Source of the DNA: an uncultured Clostridium sp.
Lineage (GTDB): Bacteria > Bacillota > Clostridia > TANB77 > CAG-508
Assembly: GCA_947650745.1 (NCBI GenBank)
Contig: CANSWM010000005.1
Coordinates: forward strand, 1-47,098
DNA length: 47,098 nt
Reading direction: 5' to 3'
This document shows positions 27,317 to 38,534 of this stretch, in pieces. The translations under genes were made by a program, and so were the position numbers. The notes under the pieces were generated by a model that was given only the letters and a program-made list of their open reading frames with translations, made no database searches and was not told where the DNA came from. Numbering within the stretch: the first letter of the stretch is position 1; every line of letters starts with the position of its first letter.

Positions 27317-28048
27317 TTATTTTTGCAACTCTTCTACTTCTTTTGCTGTTAAATATCTCCATTCCCCAAGTTTTAGAGATTTTACTTCTATATTCCCAAT
27401 TTTTGTTCTATGTAGTGCCTTTACTCTTTTTCCGTAAATTTTCACACATTTTTCTTACTTGCCTATTTTTTCCTTCATGAATTACTATTTCTAGTCTTGA
27501 AATATTTTTTTCTTTATCTATTTTAAGTATTTTTACTTTTGCAGGTTTCGTTATATAGCCTCCAATATTTACTCCTATTTTTAATTTTTCTACATCTTCT
27601 TTTGAAACTTCTCCGGATAAGTGTAACTGTATATGTTTTTGTTATTTCATGTTTTGGATGTGTAATTTTATATACAAATTCTCCGGTCATCTGTTAGAAT
27701 AAGTGCTCCGAGATGTGTACATGTCTAGTCTTCCGAACTGGTACAATTCTTTTATTTACTTTTACTAAATCTAATACTGTATCTCTATCAAACTGGTCTT
27801 TTACAGTTGTTACATAGCCGAATTGGTTTATTTAGTAATATATATACATTCTTTTCGTTTTTATTTTCTATAACTTTACCATTAAATTTTACTTCATCTA
27901 ATGATGGATTTATTTTTGCGCCAAGCTCTAATACCTTTTTGCCATTTACTTCTACTAACCCATTTTGTATTAACTCTTCACATTTTCTTCTTGATGCTAT
28001 TCCTTGATTTGCAAGATATTTTTGCAGTCTTACAGTTTCTTCTTCCAT
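27317..28048 (-). CDS. rluB: rRNA pseudouridine synthase RluB/RsuA family, six CGG shifts
   Basis: S4 domain (residues 5-50, LQKYLANQGIASRRKCEE) then the pseudouridine synthase domain. Six in-frame CGG codons, at 27820, 27735, 27710, 27685, 27615 and 27434, each require a one-base skip. The result reads LLNKPIGYVTT, PVGRLDMYTSGALILTDDGE, VTLIGEVSKED and RKMCENLGKRVKAL, matching the family (catalytic Asp in GRLD). Total about 241 residues, the normal length. Spacing between consecutive sites is a whole number of codons in each case. In the standard code this gene would be shredded into seven frames. Confidence 0.92.
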
Positions 28049-28058
28049 TATTTATATT

Positions 28059-28992
28059 TTATTTCCTTTCCAAGCTTTCTAGGACTTCTTCAAAATATTT
28101 AGGTAATGGTGCTTCTATTTTTATTTTTTCATTTGAAGTTGGATGTGTAAATTCTATTTGCTTTGCATGCAGCATTTGTCCGAACAACGTTAAATGGATT
28201 TTTACCATTTGAATAAACTATATCTCCCACAACTGGATGCTTTATTTCTGCCATATGTACTCTTATTTGATGTGTTCTTCCGGTATCTATTTTTACTTCC
28301 AGTAATGTATATCCATCATATCTCTTTAATACTTTGAAATGCGTTATAGCTTCTTTTCCGATTTTTTGAAACAGCCATCTTTTTTCTATCTTTTGTACTT
28401 CTAGCTATTGGCATATTTATTGTTGCTCCGGTTTCTTCTATAACTCCTCTAACTAGTGCTATATATTTTTTTATTACTGTTCTTTTCTTTATTTGCTCAC
28501 TTAAGTCAATATGTGCTTTATCATTTTTTGCAACTATCAAAACTCCTGATGTATCTTTATCTAGCCTATGTACAATTCCGTGGTCTAATTACACCGCCTA
28601 TACCTGAAAGGGAATCTTTACAAATATTCATAACAGCATTTACAAGTGTTCCATCTGGGTTTCCATTTGCAGGATGAACTACCATTCCTTTTGGTTTATT
28701 TATTGCAATTATGTCATTGTCTTCATATAAAATATCAAGCGGAATATTTTCTGGCTTTATTTTTGCTTCTTTTACTTCTTCTTTGTAAATTTCAACTTCA
28801 TCTCCGAATTGAAACTTTATATGAAGCTTTACCGTGGCATTCCGGTTAACTAAAATTTTTTCTTCATCTATAAGCCTTCCGAGCAGCCATTCTTGATATA
28901 TCTCCATCAAGAGTTACAACACATTTATCTAATCGTATTCCTTGTAATTCTTCTTTAATTATATATTTAGATTTATTGTTCTTTATTTTCAT
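28059..28992 (-). CDS. rluD: rRNA pseudouridine synthase RluD/RluA family, seven CGG shifts
   Basis: The start is ATG 28992, overlapping the upstream gene by 20 bp. Seven in-frame CGG codons at 28881, 28844, 28834, 28806, 28580, 28360 and 28182 each need a one-base skip. The corrected protein (about 308 residues) has an S4 domain with [46 protein letters not shown] (catalytic Asp) and [10 protein letters not shown]. The three shifts at 28844, 28834 and 28806 add up to a full codon, so a standard translation stays open there but reads 12 wrong residues ([12 protein letters not shown]). ACC GGA occurs twice out of phase without effect. Confidence 0.92.
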
Positions 28993-30651
28993 TTTCTGTA
29001 TCATCTACTAACCTTTCATATATTGCAAAGTTGTCGTCAAAATAAATTCTATTATAGTTTTCATCTCTTGATAGTAACATATTTAATTTAGAATTTCTAT
29101 ATATTATAACATGTGTTATTTTATAATCTTTAAATTTAGGTTCATAATATGAATTAATATTTGATATATTCATATAGTCTGAAAATACGTTTACACCTTC
29201 ATTAAATTCTGGTGAATAAAGGTCTGCACGTGAATCTATAAATACTGGTATTCCCCTATAAAGTAGGTAACTTCCATAATTATAGTCATTAAATAATCTC
29301 ATTGTATTTAAATCTATGTTACCTTTTTCTGCTTCTTCTAATATAAAGTTTGCAGCTTCTACTGGATATGATTTTGGATTAATATATTCATCTTTAACAA
29401 TTGTACTATAAAGTCCAAATGAACAAAATACAGTTATAATTATAGTTATAATTTTTCCTTTCCACGTTACTACAAGTCTTGTAAATTCTTCTGTTCCGTC
29501 CATTATCATATTTATTTAAAAATTCACAAATTAATGTTGTAAAAGACATTACCCCTATAACTAGCAATAAAGAAAACTGTCTTCTTGCTGAAAATGTTAA
29601 GAATATCAAACCAGCTAACATAAACCCGTCTTTTAGGGTTATTTTTGTATCTGTAAAAATCAAGAATGCAATTAGCATTATAAGTGTTATCATAGCAGCT
29701 TTGTGGCTTATAAGTACTAATGGTTGGTGTTCTGAAATACTTTCGGTTGTATTTCCTGAAAGAAGTTTAAATATATGTGTATATGGCTCATCTCCAATTG
29801 GTGTAAGAAGCCCCATTGCAAAACATATTATTGCAACAAGTATTAACCATTTTACAGCTTTTCTTCTTACTAATTTTATTTTATACGGATTTTCTTCATT
29901 TTTTGCTAATCTTTCTTTATATTTTATAGATAATTCTTCAGTTTTTATAAGTTTCTCTTGGACCTTTTCTAACTTTTCTACATTTGCTTCTTTTCTAGTT
30001 AGTTTTTCAATTTTCTTTTTTAAACTGCGGATTTGAAATTTATATATTAAATTAGAATCTCTTAACAGTATTACAAAATATTCTGCAAAATATGGTAGCA
30101 TTAGTATAAAGAATACATAAAATACTGCTGCATGGAAATTAGCAATTAAACACGCAATTCCTGCAAGTCCGAACAGCATATCTTTTCTTTTTTGTTTCTA
30201 AGAAACATTCTATAAATAATATCTCTGTAACAAAAAGTATAAATGTTATAAGCTGTGCACGTGCTGCAATAAAGTCTCTCATTAAAAACATTACTGCAAA
30301 TGTTAAAATAAATGAAAATAAATTGTTTTTGTTGATTTTTGTATTTGTTATATAGAGCATAATTCCAAGTATGCAGCTTAAAATTACAGTTGATATATAT
30401 ATACCTGTCATTCCGCCAATGCTATATATTAAATAAATTGATACATCATATAGCCAATGTGGATATGTATATTTTAAATCATGCCAAGAAAATGGGTCTT
30501 GCCCGTCAATTCCATTTTCCATTATGTGTTCGCCAACACTAATTGTATAATATGTATCATTTTGAAGTGTTTTGGGTGCTATTGCAAATGAAAATACTAT
30601 TATACAAATTATTGCAAGTATATTAAATTTTATTTTTGTACTTTTGTCCAT
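28973..30651 (-). CDS. Polytopic membrane protein, glycosyltransferase-like, two CGG shifts
   Basis: About 558 residues with roughly ten hydrophobic segments, a charged coiled-coil insert in the middle (KKKIEKLTRKEANVEKLEKV) and a soluble C-terminal domain (PVFIDSRADLY). This recalls GT-C type mannosyltransferase-like proteins of Clostridia, but no catalytic motif is certain. Two CGG codons break it: 30171 (KKRYAV-GLAGIACLIANF) and 29498 (KYDNG-GTEEFTRLVV). With both skips the frame is continuous from ATG 30651 to TAA at 28973. It overlaps the start of rluD. Confidence 0.7.
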
Positions 30652-30778
30652 ATCTTAGTTTTCCTCTTTTCGAATTAAATTATATTATGTATTATATATA
30701 AAAAAGAAAAAAAGGACAAGTGTTTTTAATATATTTTTTTATTTAAGGATAACTATTTAGATTTAGAATATAAAGAAA

Positions 30779-30813
30779 AACAAGCGGACATAAAAACGTC
30801 CAAACTTGTTTTC
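30779..30813 (-). terminator. Terminator after trmB
   Basis: AAACAAG, GGACG, a T-rich loop, TCCG and CTTGTTT on the minus strand, followed by TTCTTT. It separates trmB from the membrane protein gene. Confidence 0.75.
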
Positions 30814-30822
30814 TAATTTCAA

Positions 30823-31480
30823 TTACTTTTTAGCAATTAGTGCTTTTATTTTCTTTCCTTCTTCTTTATACATTTTTTCATGTTCTGTTTCTATATTATT
30901 TTCAAATATACTTTGGCTTTGTAAATCATATGTTTTGGCAATTACTTTAAATCCTGCTTCTTCAAAATATTTTAGGCTATCTTCAAATAGTCCATCATCA
31001 TCTGTTTTAAAGTAAATTTCCCCATCTTGTTTTAGAAATTCTTTATATAGCATAAGCTGTTTTGTATGTGTTAGTCTTTTCTTTCTGTGTTTTGGTTTTG
31101 GCCATGGATTACAAAAGTTTATATATATTCTATCTACTGTGTCTTCCTTTGACATAAATAGTAGTATTCTTTCTATGTCGTGTCTTGTAATTATTATATT
31201 GCTTGTTTCTTTGTTTACTTCTTTATAGCTTTGTTCTATATTTCTTTTGCAGAGTCCGAAGCATTGCATCTACTAAGTCTACTGCTATATAGTTTATTTT
31301 TTGATTTGCTACTGCAAGTTTTGAAATAAAACTTCCTTTCCCACAGCCTAATTCCATATGTATTGGGTTTTTGTTTGCAAATTTTTCATGCCATTTTCCT
31401 TTTATTTCTTCTGGGTTATCTATGTAGAATGTGCATGCTTCTAATTCTGGTCTTGCCCATTTTTTGTATCTTATTCTCAT
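30823..31480 (-). CDS. trmB: tRNA (guanine-N7-)-methyltransferase TrmB, one CGG shift
   Basis: SAM-dependent enzyme that forms m7G46 in tRNA. MELGCGKGSF near residue 42 is the SAM-binding motif, INFCNPWPKPKHRKKRL the family signature. Codon 75 is CGG (31258-31256), after VDLVDAML. Skipping the C gives MLGLCKRNIEQSY and runs on to TAA at 30823, about 218 residues. Without it the protein ends after 85 residues and lacks the substrate-binding half. Confidence 0.92.
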
Positions 31481-31520
31481 TGTTTTATTTTCCTTTTTTA
31501 TGATTATTTCTTCGAAGAAC

Positions 31521-31540
31521 GGACGAGCTATGCTCGCCCC
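31521..31540. repeat. GTAGGGGCG-type short palindrome (copy 2)
   Basis: GGACGAGC, a 3-nt centre, GCTCGCCCC followed by TACG. It has the same terminal design as the copies at 7445-7465 and 39936-39955 with a different inner stem. It is intergenic between purL and trmB. Confidence 0.65.
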
Positions 31541-31549
31541 TACGTTTTA

Positions 31550-31571
31550 GGACGTGTTTTAAAACACGTCC
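31550..31571. terminator. Palindromic terminator after purL
   Basis: A perfect palindrome with arms GGACGTGTTTT, lying just downstream of the purL stop. Outer GAAGAA/TTCTTC arms extend pairing to about 31515-31578. Confidence 0.6.
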
Positions 31572-31583
31572 ATTCTTCTTTTT

Positions 31584-34500
31584 TTATTTAAAATATTCTA
31601 CTCCTGATTCGAATATTTTTTGGTCTGGGTTTCCTGGTATGTTTTTGATTACTCCTGTGTAGCATCTTTCTGAGTGTCCCATTTTACCTAGTATTCTTCC
31701 GTCTTTGCTTGTTATTCCTTCTATTCCAAGTACTGAGCCGTTTGGATTATATCTTATATCATATGTTGCATTTCCTTTTTCATCCACATATTGTGTTGCA
31801 ATTTGTCCATTTGCTTCTAATTCTTTTAAAGTTTCCTCATTTGCAACGAATTTTCCTTCTCCATGTGATATCGGAATTACAAATTCATCACCTAAGTTTA
31901 TTTTGTTAAACCAAGGAGATAGTTTTGAAACTAATTTTGTTGTTACAATTTTAGATTGATGTCTTGCAATATCATTAAATGTTAGTGTTGGCATATCTGG
32001 CTTCATATCTAAAATTTCTCCATATGGTAATAATCCTAATTTTACTAAGGCTTGGAAACCATTGCATATACCTAACATTAGTCCATCTTTTTCATATAAG
32101 TGTTTATGTATTAATTCTTTAAGTTTTGGATTTCTAAATACAGAAGCTATGAATTTTCCGTGAGCCATCTGGTTCATCTCCTGCACTAAATCCTCCCGGT
32201 ATCATAATTATTTGTGCTTCTTCTATTTGTTTTGCAAATGCATTTATTGATTCTTCTATATCGTTTGCTTTTAAGTTTCTAAACACTTCTATTCTTGCGT
32301 CTGCTCCTGCATCTATGAATGCCTTTTTTGCATCTTCTTCACAATTTGTTCCTGGGAATGCTGGTATAAATACTCTTGGTTTTGCAAATTTCTCTTTTGC
32401 TACAATTATACAGTTTTTATCACTTAAGATATTTTTAGGACTTTCTTTTTTTGTATCTACCTTTGTTGGAAATACTTTTTCAAGTGGTCCTTCCCATATT
32501 TTTATTAGTTCATCTAAATTTAATTTAACATCTTTTATTTCTATTTCTTCTTTATTTGTTGTGCTTCCTAATGCTTCTAATTTTTCATTTGCTACATCTT
32601 CTGCAAGTTCTATAACAAATGTACCGTACATTGGCTTAAATACATCTATATCTTTTTCAAATGTAAATCCTATTTTATTTCCTATTGCCATTTTGGTAAT
32701 AGTTTCTGCAATTCCTCCATCTCTCACAGTCATTACTGCTTTTGCCTGTTTTTTATTTATTAGTTCATGAATTATTTCATAATTTTCTTTTAAATCTTCA
32801 AAATCAGGTAAATAGTTTTCATCTAATTTTGTTCTTAAAATAGCTACTTTTGAATTTGCACTTTTAAATTCTGCAGATACTGCTTTTTCTACATCTACTG
32901 TTCCTATGCAAAATGATACAAGTGTTGGTGGTACATCTAAGTCGTTATATGAACCTGACATACTATCTTTTCCACCTATTGCTGCAATTTTTAATTTTTC
33001 TTGTATATAATATGCTCCAAGTAATGCTGCAAATGGTTTTCCCCATCTTGAAGAATCATCTCTTAATTTTTCAAAATATTCTTGAAGTGTAAGCCAAGCA
33101 TTTTTGTAGTCTCCACCAATTGCTACATATTTTGATATTGATTCTAATATAGCATATACTGCACCATGGAATGGGCTCCATACTGATATTTTAGGATTAT
33201 ATCCATAGGTCATTATTGTTCCGGTGTTTGTATATCCTTCTAATGTAGGAATTCTTGCACACATTCCTTCTTCTGGTGTTAATTGATGTTTTCCACCAAA
33301 TGGCATAAGCACAGTTCCTGCTCCAATTGTGCTATCAAATCTTTCTACTAGTCCCTTTTGTGAGCAATGATTTAAATTGCTTATATTTTCTTCCCATGTT
33401 TTTGCTATATCTTTTACTTCTTCTTTTTTATTAAAATAACTATTTGCAAAGTCTGGTTTTTTAGCTGTTACAGATGTCTTTTTTACATCTCCATTTGTAT
33501 CTAAGAATGTACGACTAATATTTACAATTAGCTTATTTCTCCAATACATTTTTACTCTTTTTTCTTCTGTTACTGTTGCAACTACTGTTGTTTCTAAGTT
33601 TTCTTTTGCTGCTAAATTTTGGAACTTTTCTGCATCTTCTTTTCTAACTACTACTGCCATTCTTTCTTGTGATTCTGAAATTGCAAGCTCTGTTCCGTCT
33701 AGTCCTTCATACTTTTTTGGAACTTTATCTAAGTTGATTTCTAATCCATCTGCAAGTTCTCCAATTGCAACTGAAACTCCTCCTGCTCCAAAATCATTAC
33801 ATCTTTTTATTAATTTTGTAACTTCTCTATTTCTAAATAATCTTTGTATTTTTCTTTCTTCTGGTGCATTTCCTTTTTGAACTTCTGCTCCACAAGTTGT
33901 AAGTGAGCTACTTGTATGTGCTTTTGATGAACCTGTTGCTCCTCCGCAGCCATCACGTCCAGTTTTTCCTCCAAGTAGTATTACAATATCTCCCGGAACT
34001 GGTTCTTCTCTTACAACATTTTTAGCAGGCGCTGCTCCAACTAATGCTCCTATTTCTAATCTCTTTGCTACATATCCTGGATGGTATATTTCTGCTACTT
34101 GTCCGAGTAGCAAGTCCTATTTGGTTACCATATGAACTATATCCTCTTGCTGCTTCATTTGTAAGTTTTCTTTGTGGTAACTTATTTGGCATAGTATCTT
34201 TAATTCCAACAGTTGGGTCTCCACATCCTGTTACTCTCATTGCTTGGTATACATATACTCTTCCTGAAAGTGGGTCTCTTATTGCACCTCCTAAACATGT
34301 TGCAGCTCCTCCAAAAGGCTCTATTTCTGTTGGATGGTTATGTGTTTCGTTTTTGAACATTATCAAGTATTCTTCTGGTTTTCCATCTACTAGAATTTCT
34401 GCTTTTATGCTACAAGCATTTATCTCTTCTGATTCATCTAAGTTTTTAAGAATACCTTGTTTTTTTAGTTCTTTAACTGCTATTGTTGCAATATCCATTA

Positions 34501-35305
34501 AGCAAATATCTTTTGCTTTTTTGTTTTCATATACATAGTCTCTTGATTTTTTATAGTCTTTAAATACTTTCTCAAGTAAATCCCATTCTATATCTACTGT
34601 TTCAAATTTTGTCATAAATGTTGTATGTCTACAATGGTCTGACCAATATGTATCAATCATTTTCATTTCTGTCATAGTAGGGTCTCTTTTTTCTTCATCT
34701 CTAAAGTATTTTTGACAAAATTTTAAATCTTCATAATCCATTGCAAATCCATATTTTGTATAAAATTCTTTAAGATTTTCTTCTGCCGCTAAAATAAATC
34801 CTTCTACAACTTTTACATCTTCTGGTTCATCTATTTCTTGTTTTAAAGTTTCATGCTTTTCTAAAGTACACTCTCTTGAGTCTACTGGATTTATCAAATA
34901 CTCTTTTATTTTTTCTACTTCTTCTTTGCTCAAGTTTCCTGTTAATACATAAATTTTAGCTGATTTTGTAGTAAGTCTTTCTCCTCCTGATATTATTTGC
35001 AAACATTCTGATAGTGAATTTGCTCTTTGGTCAAATTGTCCTGGTAAAAATTCAACTCCAAATACTATATCTTCTGAATTTGTTTTGTATTCTTCTTCAT
35101 AACATGCATCTACTTGTGGTTCAGAAAATACTGTATTTTTTGCAGCCTCAAAAACTTCTTTTGTTATATCTTCTACATCATATCTGTTTAGTATCTTTAC
35201 ATTTTTTAAATTAGTAATTTCTAAGTTTTCTCTTAAGTCATTTAATGTTTGTTTTTCTTCTACATTAAATCCCTCTTTTTTCTGTACAAAAATTCTTTTT
35301 ACCAT
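31584..35305 (-). CDS. purL: Phosphoribosylformylglycinamidine synthase, two CGG shifts
   Basis: Large single-chain FGAM synthase of purine biosynthesis, about 1239 residues. It has the PurL body (SDHCRHTTFM, KNETHNHPTEIEPFGGAATCLGG, GKTGRDGCGGATGSS) and a C-terminal glutamine amidotransferase domain (FIPAFPGTNCEEDA, MLGICNGFQALVKLG with the nucleophile Cys). Two CGG codons split it: 34105 (GNQIGLAT-GQVAEIYHPGYVAKR) and 32160 (FSAGDEPDGS-GKFIASVFRNP). Both skips restore conserved sequence. The start is ATG 35305 behind GGAGG. At least six other CGG trinucleotides in the gene are out of phase and harmless. Confidence 0.95.
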
Positions 35306-35336
35306 CTTTTTTGACCTCCATATTTATATTTTTAAT

Positions 35337-37094
35337 TTACATTCCTTCTCCAGTTTCTACAATTTCATTAGAATAATATATTTCATTATTTTCTTTATAT
35401 GTTTTATAGTATTTTCCCAAAAATTCAGGTGTTACACTACTTTCTTCAAAATCAAATATACATTCAGTTATAACTGTTCCTTCGCTATCCATTATTCCCC
35501 ATTTGTTATCTTTTTTAATTGCTGCAAAGCCAAATCTGTTAAATTCTGATACAAAGTCATAAGTACATTTAACTTTTATTTCTCCATTTGCATTTTCAAA
35601 TCCCCATTTTCCGTTTTCTTGTATTGCAAATAGTTTATTATCTTTTAATATTTCTTTTGCTGTTTTTACTTGTCCATCATTATCTACAAATTTTTCTTCT
35701 TTACTATTATAAATTTCTATATAATCCTCTGAAATTGCAATGAACATATCCTTAAGTGTTGCAAGTTTTTGCATATTTTTTGAAAGAATTGTTGTTTCAA
35801 CTTCTTTTCCCATCTTTACTGCATTTAAAAGTTTTTTGTCTCCTATTTTACTTAAAGCATCATACTCAAAGTTTACTATAACTCTATTGTCTTTATCTAT
35901 AATTCCATGTCCTTGTCCCTCTTTGTATGCTATAAAATACCCATCAAATGCATAATCTATATACAAGTAACTATTTAAAACTAATACTTTTCCATCTTTA
36001 TCTGCAAGACCATATAAATTATTTTTATCCGTTGTTATATAGCAGCCTAGTTCTTTTACTTCTTTCATTCCTGTAAAGTTATTTGTTACCTTTTCACCTT
36101 TTGTGTTAAAATATGTGTCTTCTTCATATCCTCTTGCACATATATATATTCCATTAAATCTTATTGTTTTATATTCAACTGGAATTATACTTTCTCCTTC
36201 TAAATCTAAAACTCCATATTTTTCACTTCTTTGAACAGCTAAAAGATTTGTATCTTTATTATATATAATAGACTGATATGCAAATTCTACTTTGTCACTT
36301 TTATTTTTTATAAGCCCGTATTGTCCATTCTTTGCAGCTATTAAGTATGCATCTTCATCATCTATATCTAGTATTCTACTAATTGATGTGTATTCTGTTT
36401 TTAATAGCTTTTTCCACTTATGATTTATATATCCATATCTATATCCATTTGTTGTCTTGTTCTTTACAATATAACCAGATTTTGCATAACCATTATTATA
36501 ATATCTATCTGCTTCAATTTCTTCATATTCAAACGGAATTAAATTTACACCCTTGTTATTTATAACTCCATATTTTCCGTTTTTCTTTGCTAGTAATTCT
36601 CCTTCTTTATATCTTACAGACGAAATTTCTTCATATATTGATTTTGTAATTACTTTTCCATCAAAATCTATTAGGCCATACTTTCCATTTTCTTCATATT
36701 TAAGTACACTTTTTTCATAAGGCCAAGAAGAATTTGTTCCATTTGTTTCTATTTCTCTTACATTATTAAATTCTGTAAATATTTTTTCGTTTTTTTCATT
36801 TAACACTACTGATGTCCCGTCGCTGCTTCTACATATAAATACTGCCTTTGTTGGATTTGGTATTGTAATATCAGAATATGTATTTTCAATTATCATCTTT
36901 CCACTTTCATCTATTACACCATATTTTTCATCAGTATACACTGCAAAATATTTATAATCTTTTTCTGATATTTCTTCTAATGTATAATTTTTATTTCCTG
37001 ATAGAATGGCTTTTGCAGCAAAAAATACTCCAATTCCTAGTAGTAAAACTATAATTATTGCAATTATTACTTTTTTTAAATCTACATTTTCCAT
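35337..37094 (-). CDS. Membrane-anchored WG-repeat protein
   Basis: About 585 residues. The start is ATG 37094 with GGAAAGG upstream, rather than GTG 37112. One membrane segment (about 10-30) anchors a long extracytoplasmic domain made of WG/KWG-type repeats: KYGVIDESGKM, KYGLIDFDGKV, KYGVINNKGVN, QYGLIKN, KYGVLDLEGES, KWGFENANGE, KWGIMDSEGTV. Such repeats form beta-propeller-like binding surfaces. The ligand is unknown. It is 31 bp upstream of purL. Several CGG trinucleotides are present (AAC GGA, GAC GGG, TAC GGG), none in phase, and the frame is intact. Confidence 0.8.
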   Translation of the reverse strand: MENVDLKKVIIAIIIVLLLGIGVFFAAKAILSGNKNYTLEEISEKDYKYFAVYTDEKYGVIDESGKMIIENTYSDITIPNPTKAVFICRSSDGTSVVLNEKNEKIFTEFNNVREIETNGTNSSWPYEKSVLKYEENGKYGLIDFDGKVITKSIYEEISSVRYKEGELLAKKNGKYGVINNKGVNLIPFEYEEIEADRYYNNGYAKSGYIVKNKTTNGYRYGYINHKWKKLLKTEYTSISRILDIDDEDAYLIAAKNGQYGLIKNKSDKVEFAYQSIIYNKDTNLLAVQRSEKYGVLDLEGESIIPVEYKTIRFNGIYICARGYEEDTYFNTKGEKVTNNFTGMKEVKELGCYITTDKNNLYGLADKDGKVLVLNSYLYIDYAFDGYFIAYKEGQGHGIIDKDNRVIVNFEYDALSKIGDKKLLNAVKMGKEVETTILSKNMQKLATLKDMFIAISEDYIEIYNSKEEKFVDNDGQVKTAKEILKDNKLFAIQENGKWGFENANGEIKVKCTYDFVSEFNRFGFAAIKKDNKWGIMDSEGTVITECIFDFEESSVTPEFLGKYYKTYKENNEIYYSNEIVETGEGM

Positions 37095-37118
37095 AGGTTT
37101 TCGCCTTTCCACAAACGT

Positions 37119-37152
37119 AAGGCGGTGCTTTTTTAATATCTAGCTCCGCCTT
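37119..37152. terminator. Hairpin between cyclophilin and WG genes
   Basis: AAGGCGG and CCGCCTT with an inner AGC/GCT frame a T/A-rich loop. It lies after the cyclophilin stop and in the leader of the WG gene. Confidence 0.5.
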
Positions 37153-37161
37153 ATATGTTTT

Positions 37162-37942
37162 CTACATTCCATAATATTTTTTCATATACCATGCTGAATA
37201 ATCAAAAGCATCATGAACTTCTGGCATTCCATAATCTACTCCATTTGTTTCAACTCTTATGCTTGAGATTACAACATCTTCTTTAGGTTTTGTTGTAGGT
37301 GTTTCTGTACCATCTTCTGATTTATTTACCCCAAGTTCTACTTTAGATATTTCATCTACTGTATTCATTCCACTAGTAACTTTCCCAAATGCTGTGTATA
37401 ATCCATTTAAACTTGGACTATCAGATAAGCAAATGAAAAATTGGCTTCCTGCTGAGTTATATCCTTCTTGTAATAATTCTTGGCTATAACTAGACCTTGC
37501 CATAGATATAACTCCTCTTTCATGTTTTAGAGTATTATCATATCCATTTTTAGTAAACTCTCCGATTAATTGAATAAGCTTTATCTGCGCTTGAGCCTTT
37601 TTCTATTTTACTATCTATTGCACTTAAAGTTGGCCCTCCGCTTCCATTTCCTTCTGGGTCTCCACCTTGTATAACAAAGTCTTTTTCTACTCTATGTATT
37701 ATAAGCCCATCATAAAATCCGTTATTTGAAAGTGCTATAAAATTCTTAACTGTATTTAGTGCATATTCTGGGTATAGTTCAACAACTATTTCCTCATCGT
37801 ACCCCTCTATTTTTATTTTTGCAATTGGGTGCTCTATCTTCTTATCCTGTGTAGCTTTCCCTACTATTCCAAATAAAATAACGCCTATAATAGCTATTAC
37901 AAGTATAATTGCTATTATCATAATAATGTTTTTCTTGTTCAT
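37162..37942 (-). CDS. Peptidyl-prolyl cis-trans isomerase, cyclophilin type, one CGG shift
   Basis: About 259 residues with an N-terminal signal anchor (6-26), so it acts outside the membrane. The cyclophilin core has [25 protein letters not shown] and [24 protein letters not shown]. Codon 127 is CGG (37564-37562), after KAYSIN. The standard frame stops three codons later. Skipping the C gives [24 protein letters not shown], the expected linker between the two halves. It precedes the WG gene. Confidence 0.92.
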
Positions 37943-37962
37943 TTTTCGTTTCCTTTCTTTAT

Positions 37963-38484
37963 TTATTTTTGTATATCTTGCAACCTATAATATGTTTTAT
38001 CATTATAAGTTTGACCTTTAACGCTGATTACTTCTCTGGTTTTAAAATTAATAATAACATCTTGCTTTGGATTTTTTATATCTAAGGTATTTTCTATTTC
38101 ATTTTTAGGAAAATATCTATAATAAGCATCTGTTCCATTTCCATCATAATACAATTCTTTGTTTGTACTACTTGTCTCAGAATCGTAATTATAATTATTT
38201 CCTTTAACTTTTACAAGGGTTGCTTTTGCCATTGCTGATGTATTTATATCTGCTCCCATTTGTTTTTCATTCAAATGTGTGTACTTTGTATTGTTATCCA
38301 TTGACATTTTTTCATAAATTGCATCTACTCTACCTTGTATTTGCCCAAGTTCATATGAAAAGTTTTGAAGTCTTACTTCTGCAAGTGAAGTTCCTCCATA
38401 TTTTATCCCTGCAGATACTAATATAATCATCATTATTACAGTAATCATAAGTATCATTAAGGTTATACCTTTTTCGTTTTTCAA
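37963..38484 (-). CDS. Prepilin-like membrane protein, TTG start
   Basis: About 173 residues. The start is TTG 38484, placed 7 nt behind AGAGGTGAT. The N-terminus [26 protein letters not shown] is split in my reading as a short basic leader, a Gly cleavage site and a hydrophobic helix, as in type IV prepilins/pseudopilins, although the usual Glu at +5 is Met. The rest is soluble and Tyr/Asn-rich. Read with the standard code, the frame is open upstream into radA and appears to make a RadA-prepilin fusion. With the CGG shift at 38547 radA ends first and this gene is separate. Confidence 0.7.
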   Translation of the reverse strand: MKNEKGITLMILMITVIMMIILVSAGIKYGGTSLAEVRLQNFSYELGQIQGRVDAIYEKMSMDNNTKYTHLNEKQMGADINTSAMAKATLVKVKGNNYNYDSETSSTNKELYYDGNGTDAYYRYFPKNEIENTLDIKNPKQDVIINFKTREVISVKGQTYNDKTYYRLQDIQK

Positions 38485-38534
38485 CGTTAAATCACCTCTT
38501 TTGTTTCTCTTTAGTAAGCTTTTTTCTATAAGTT

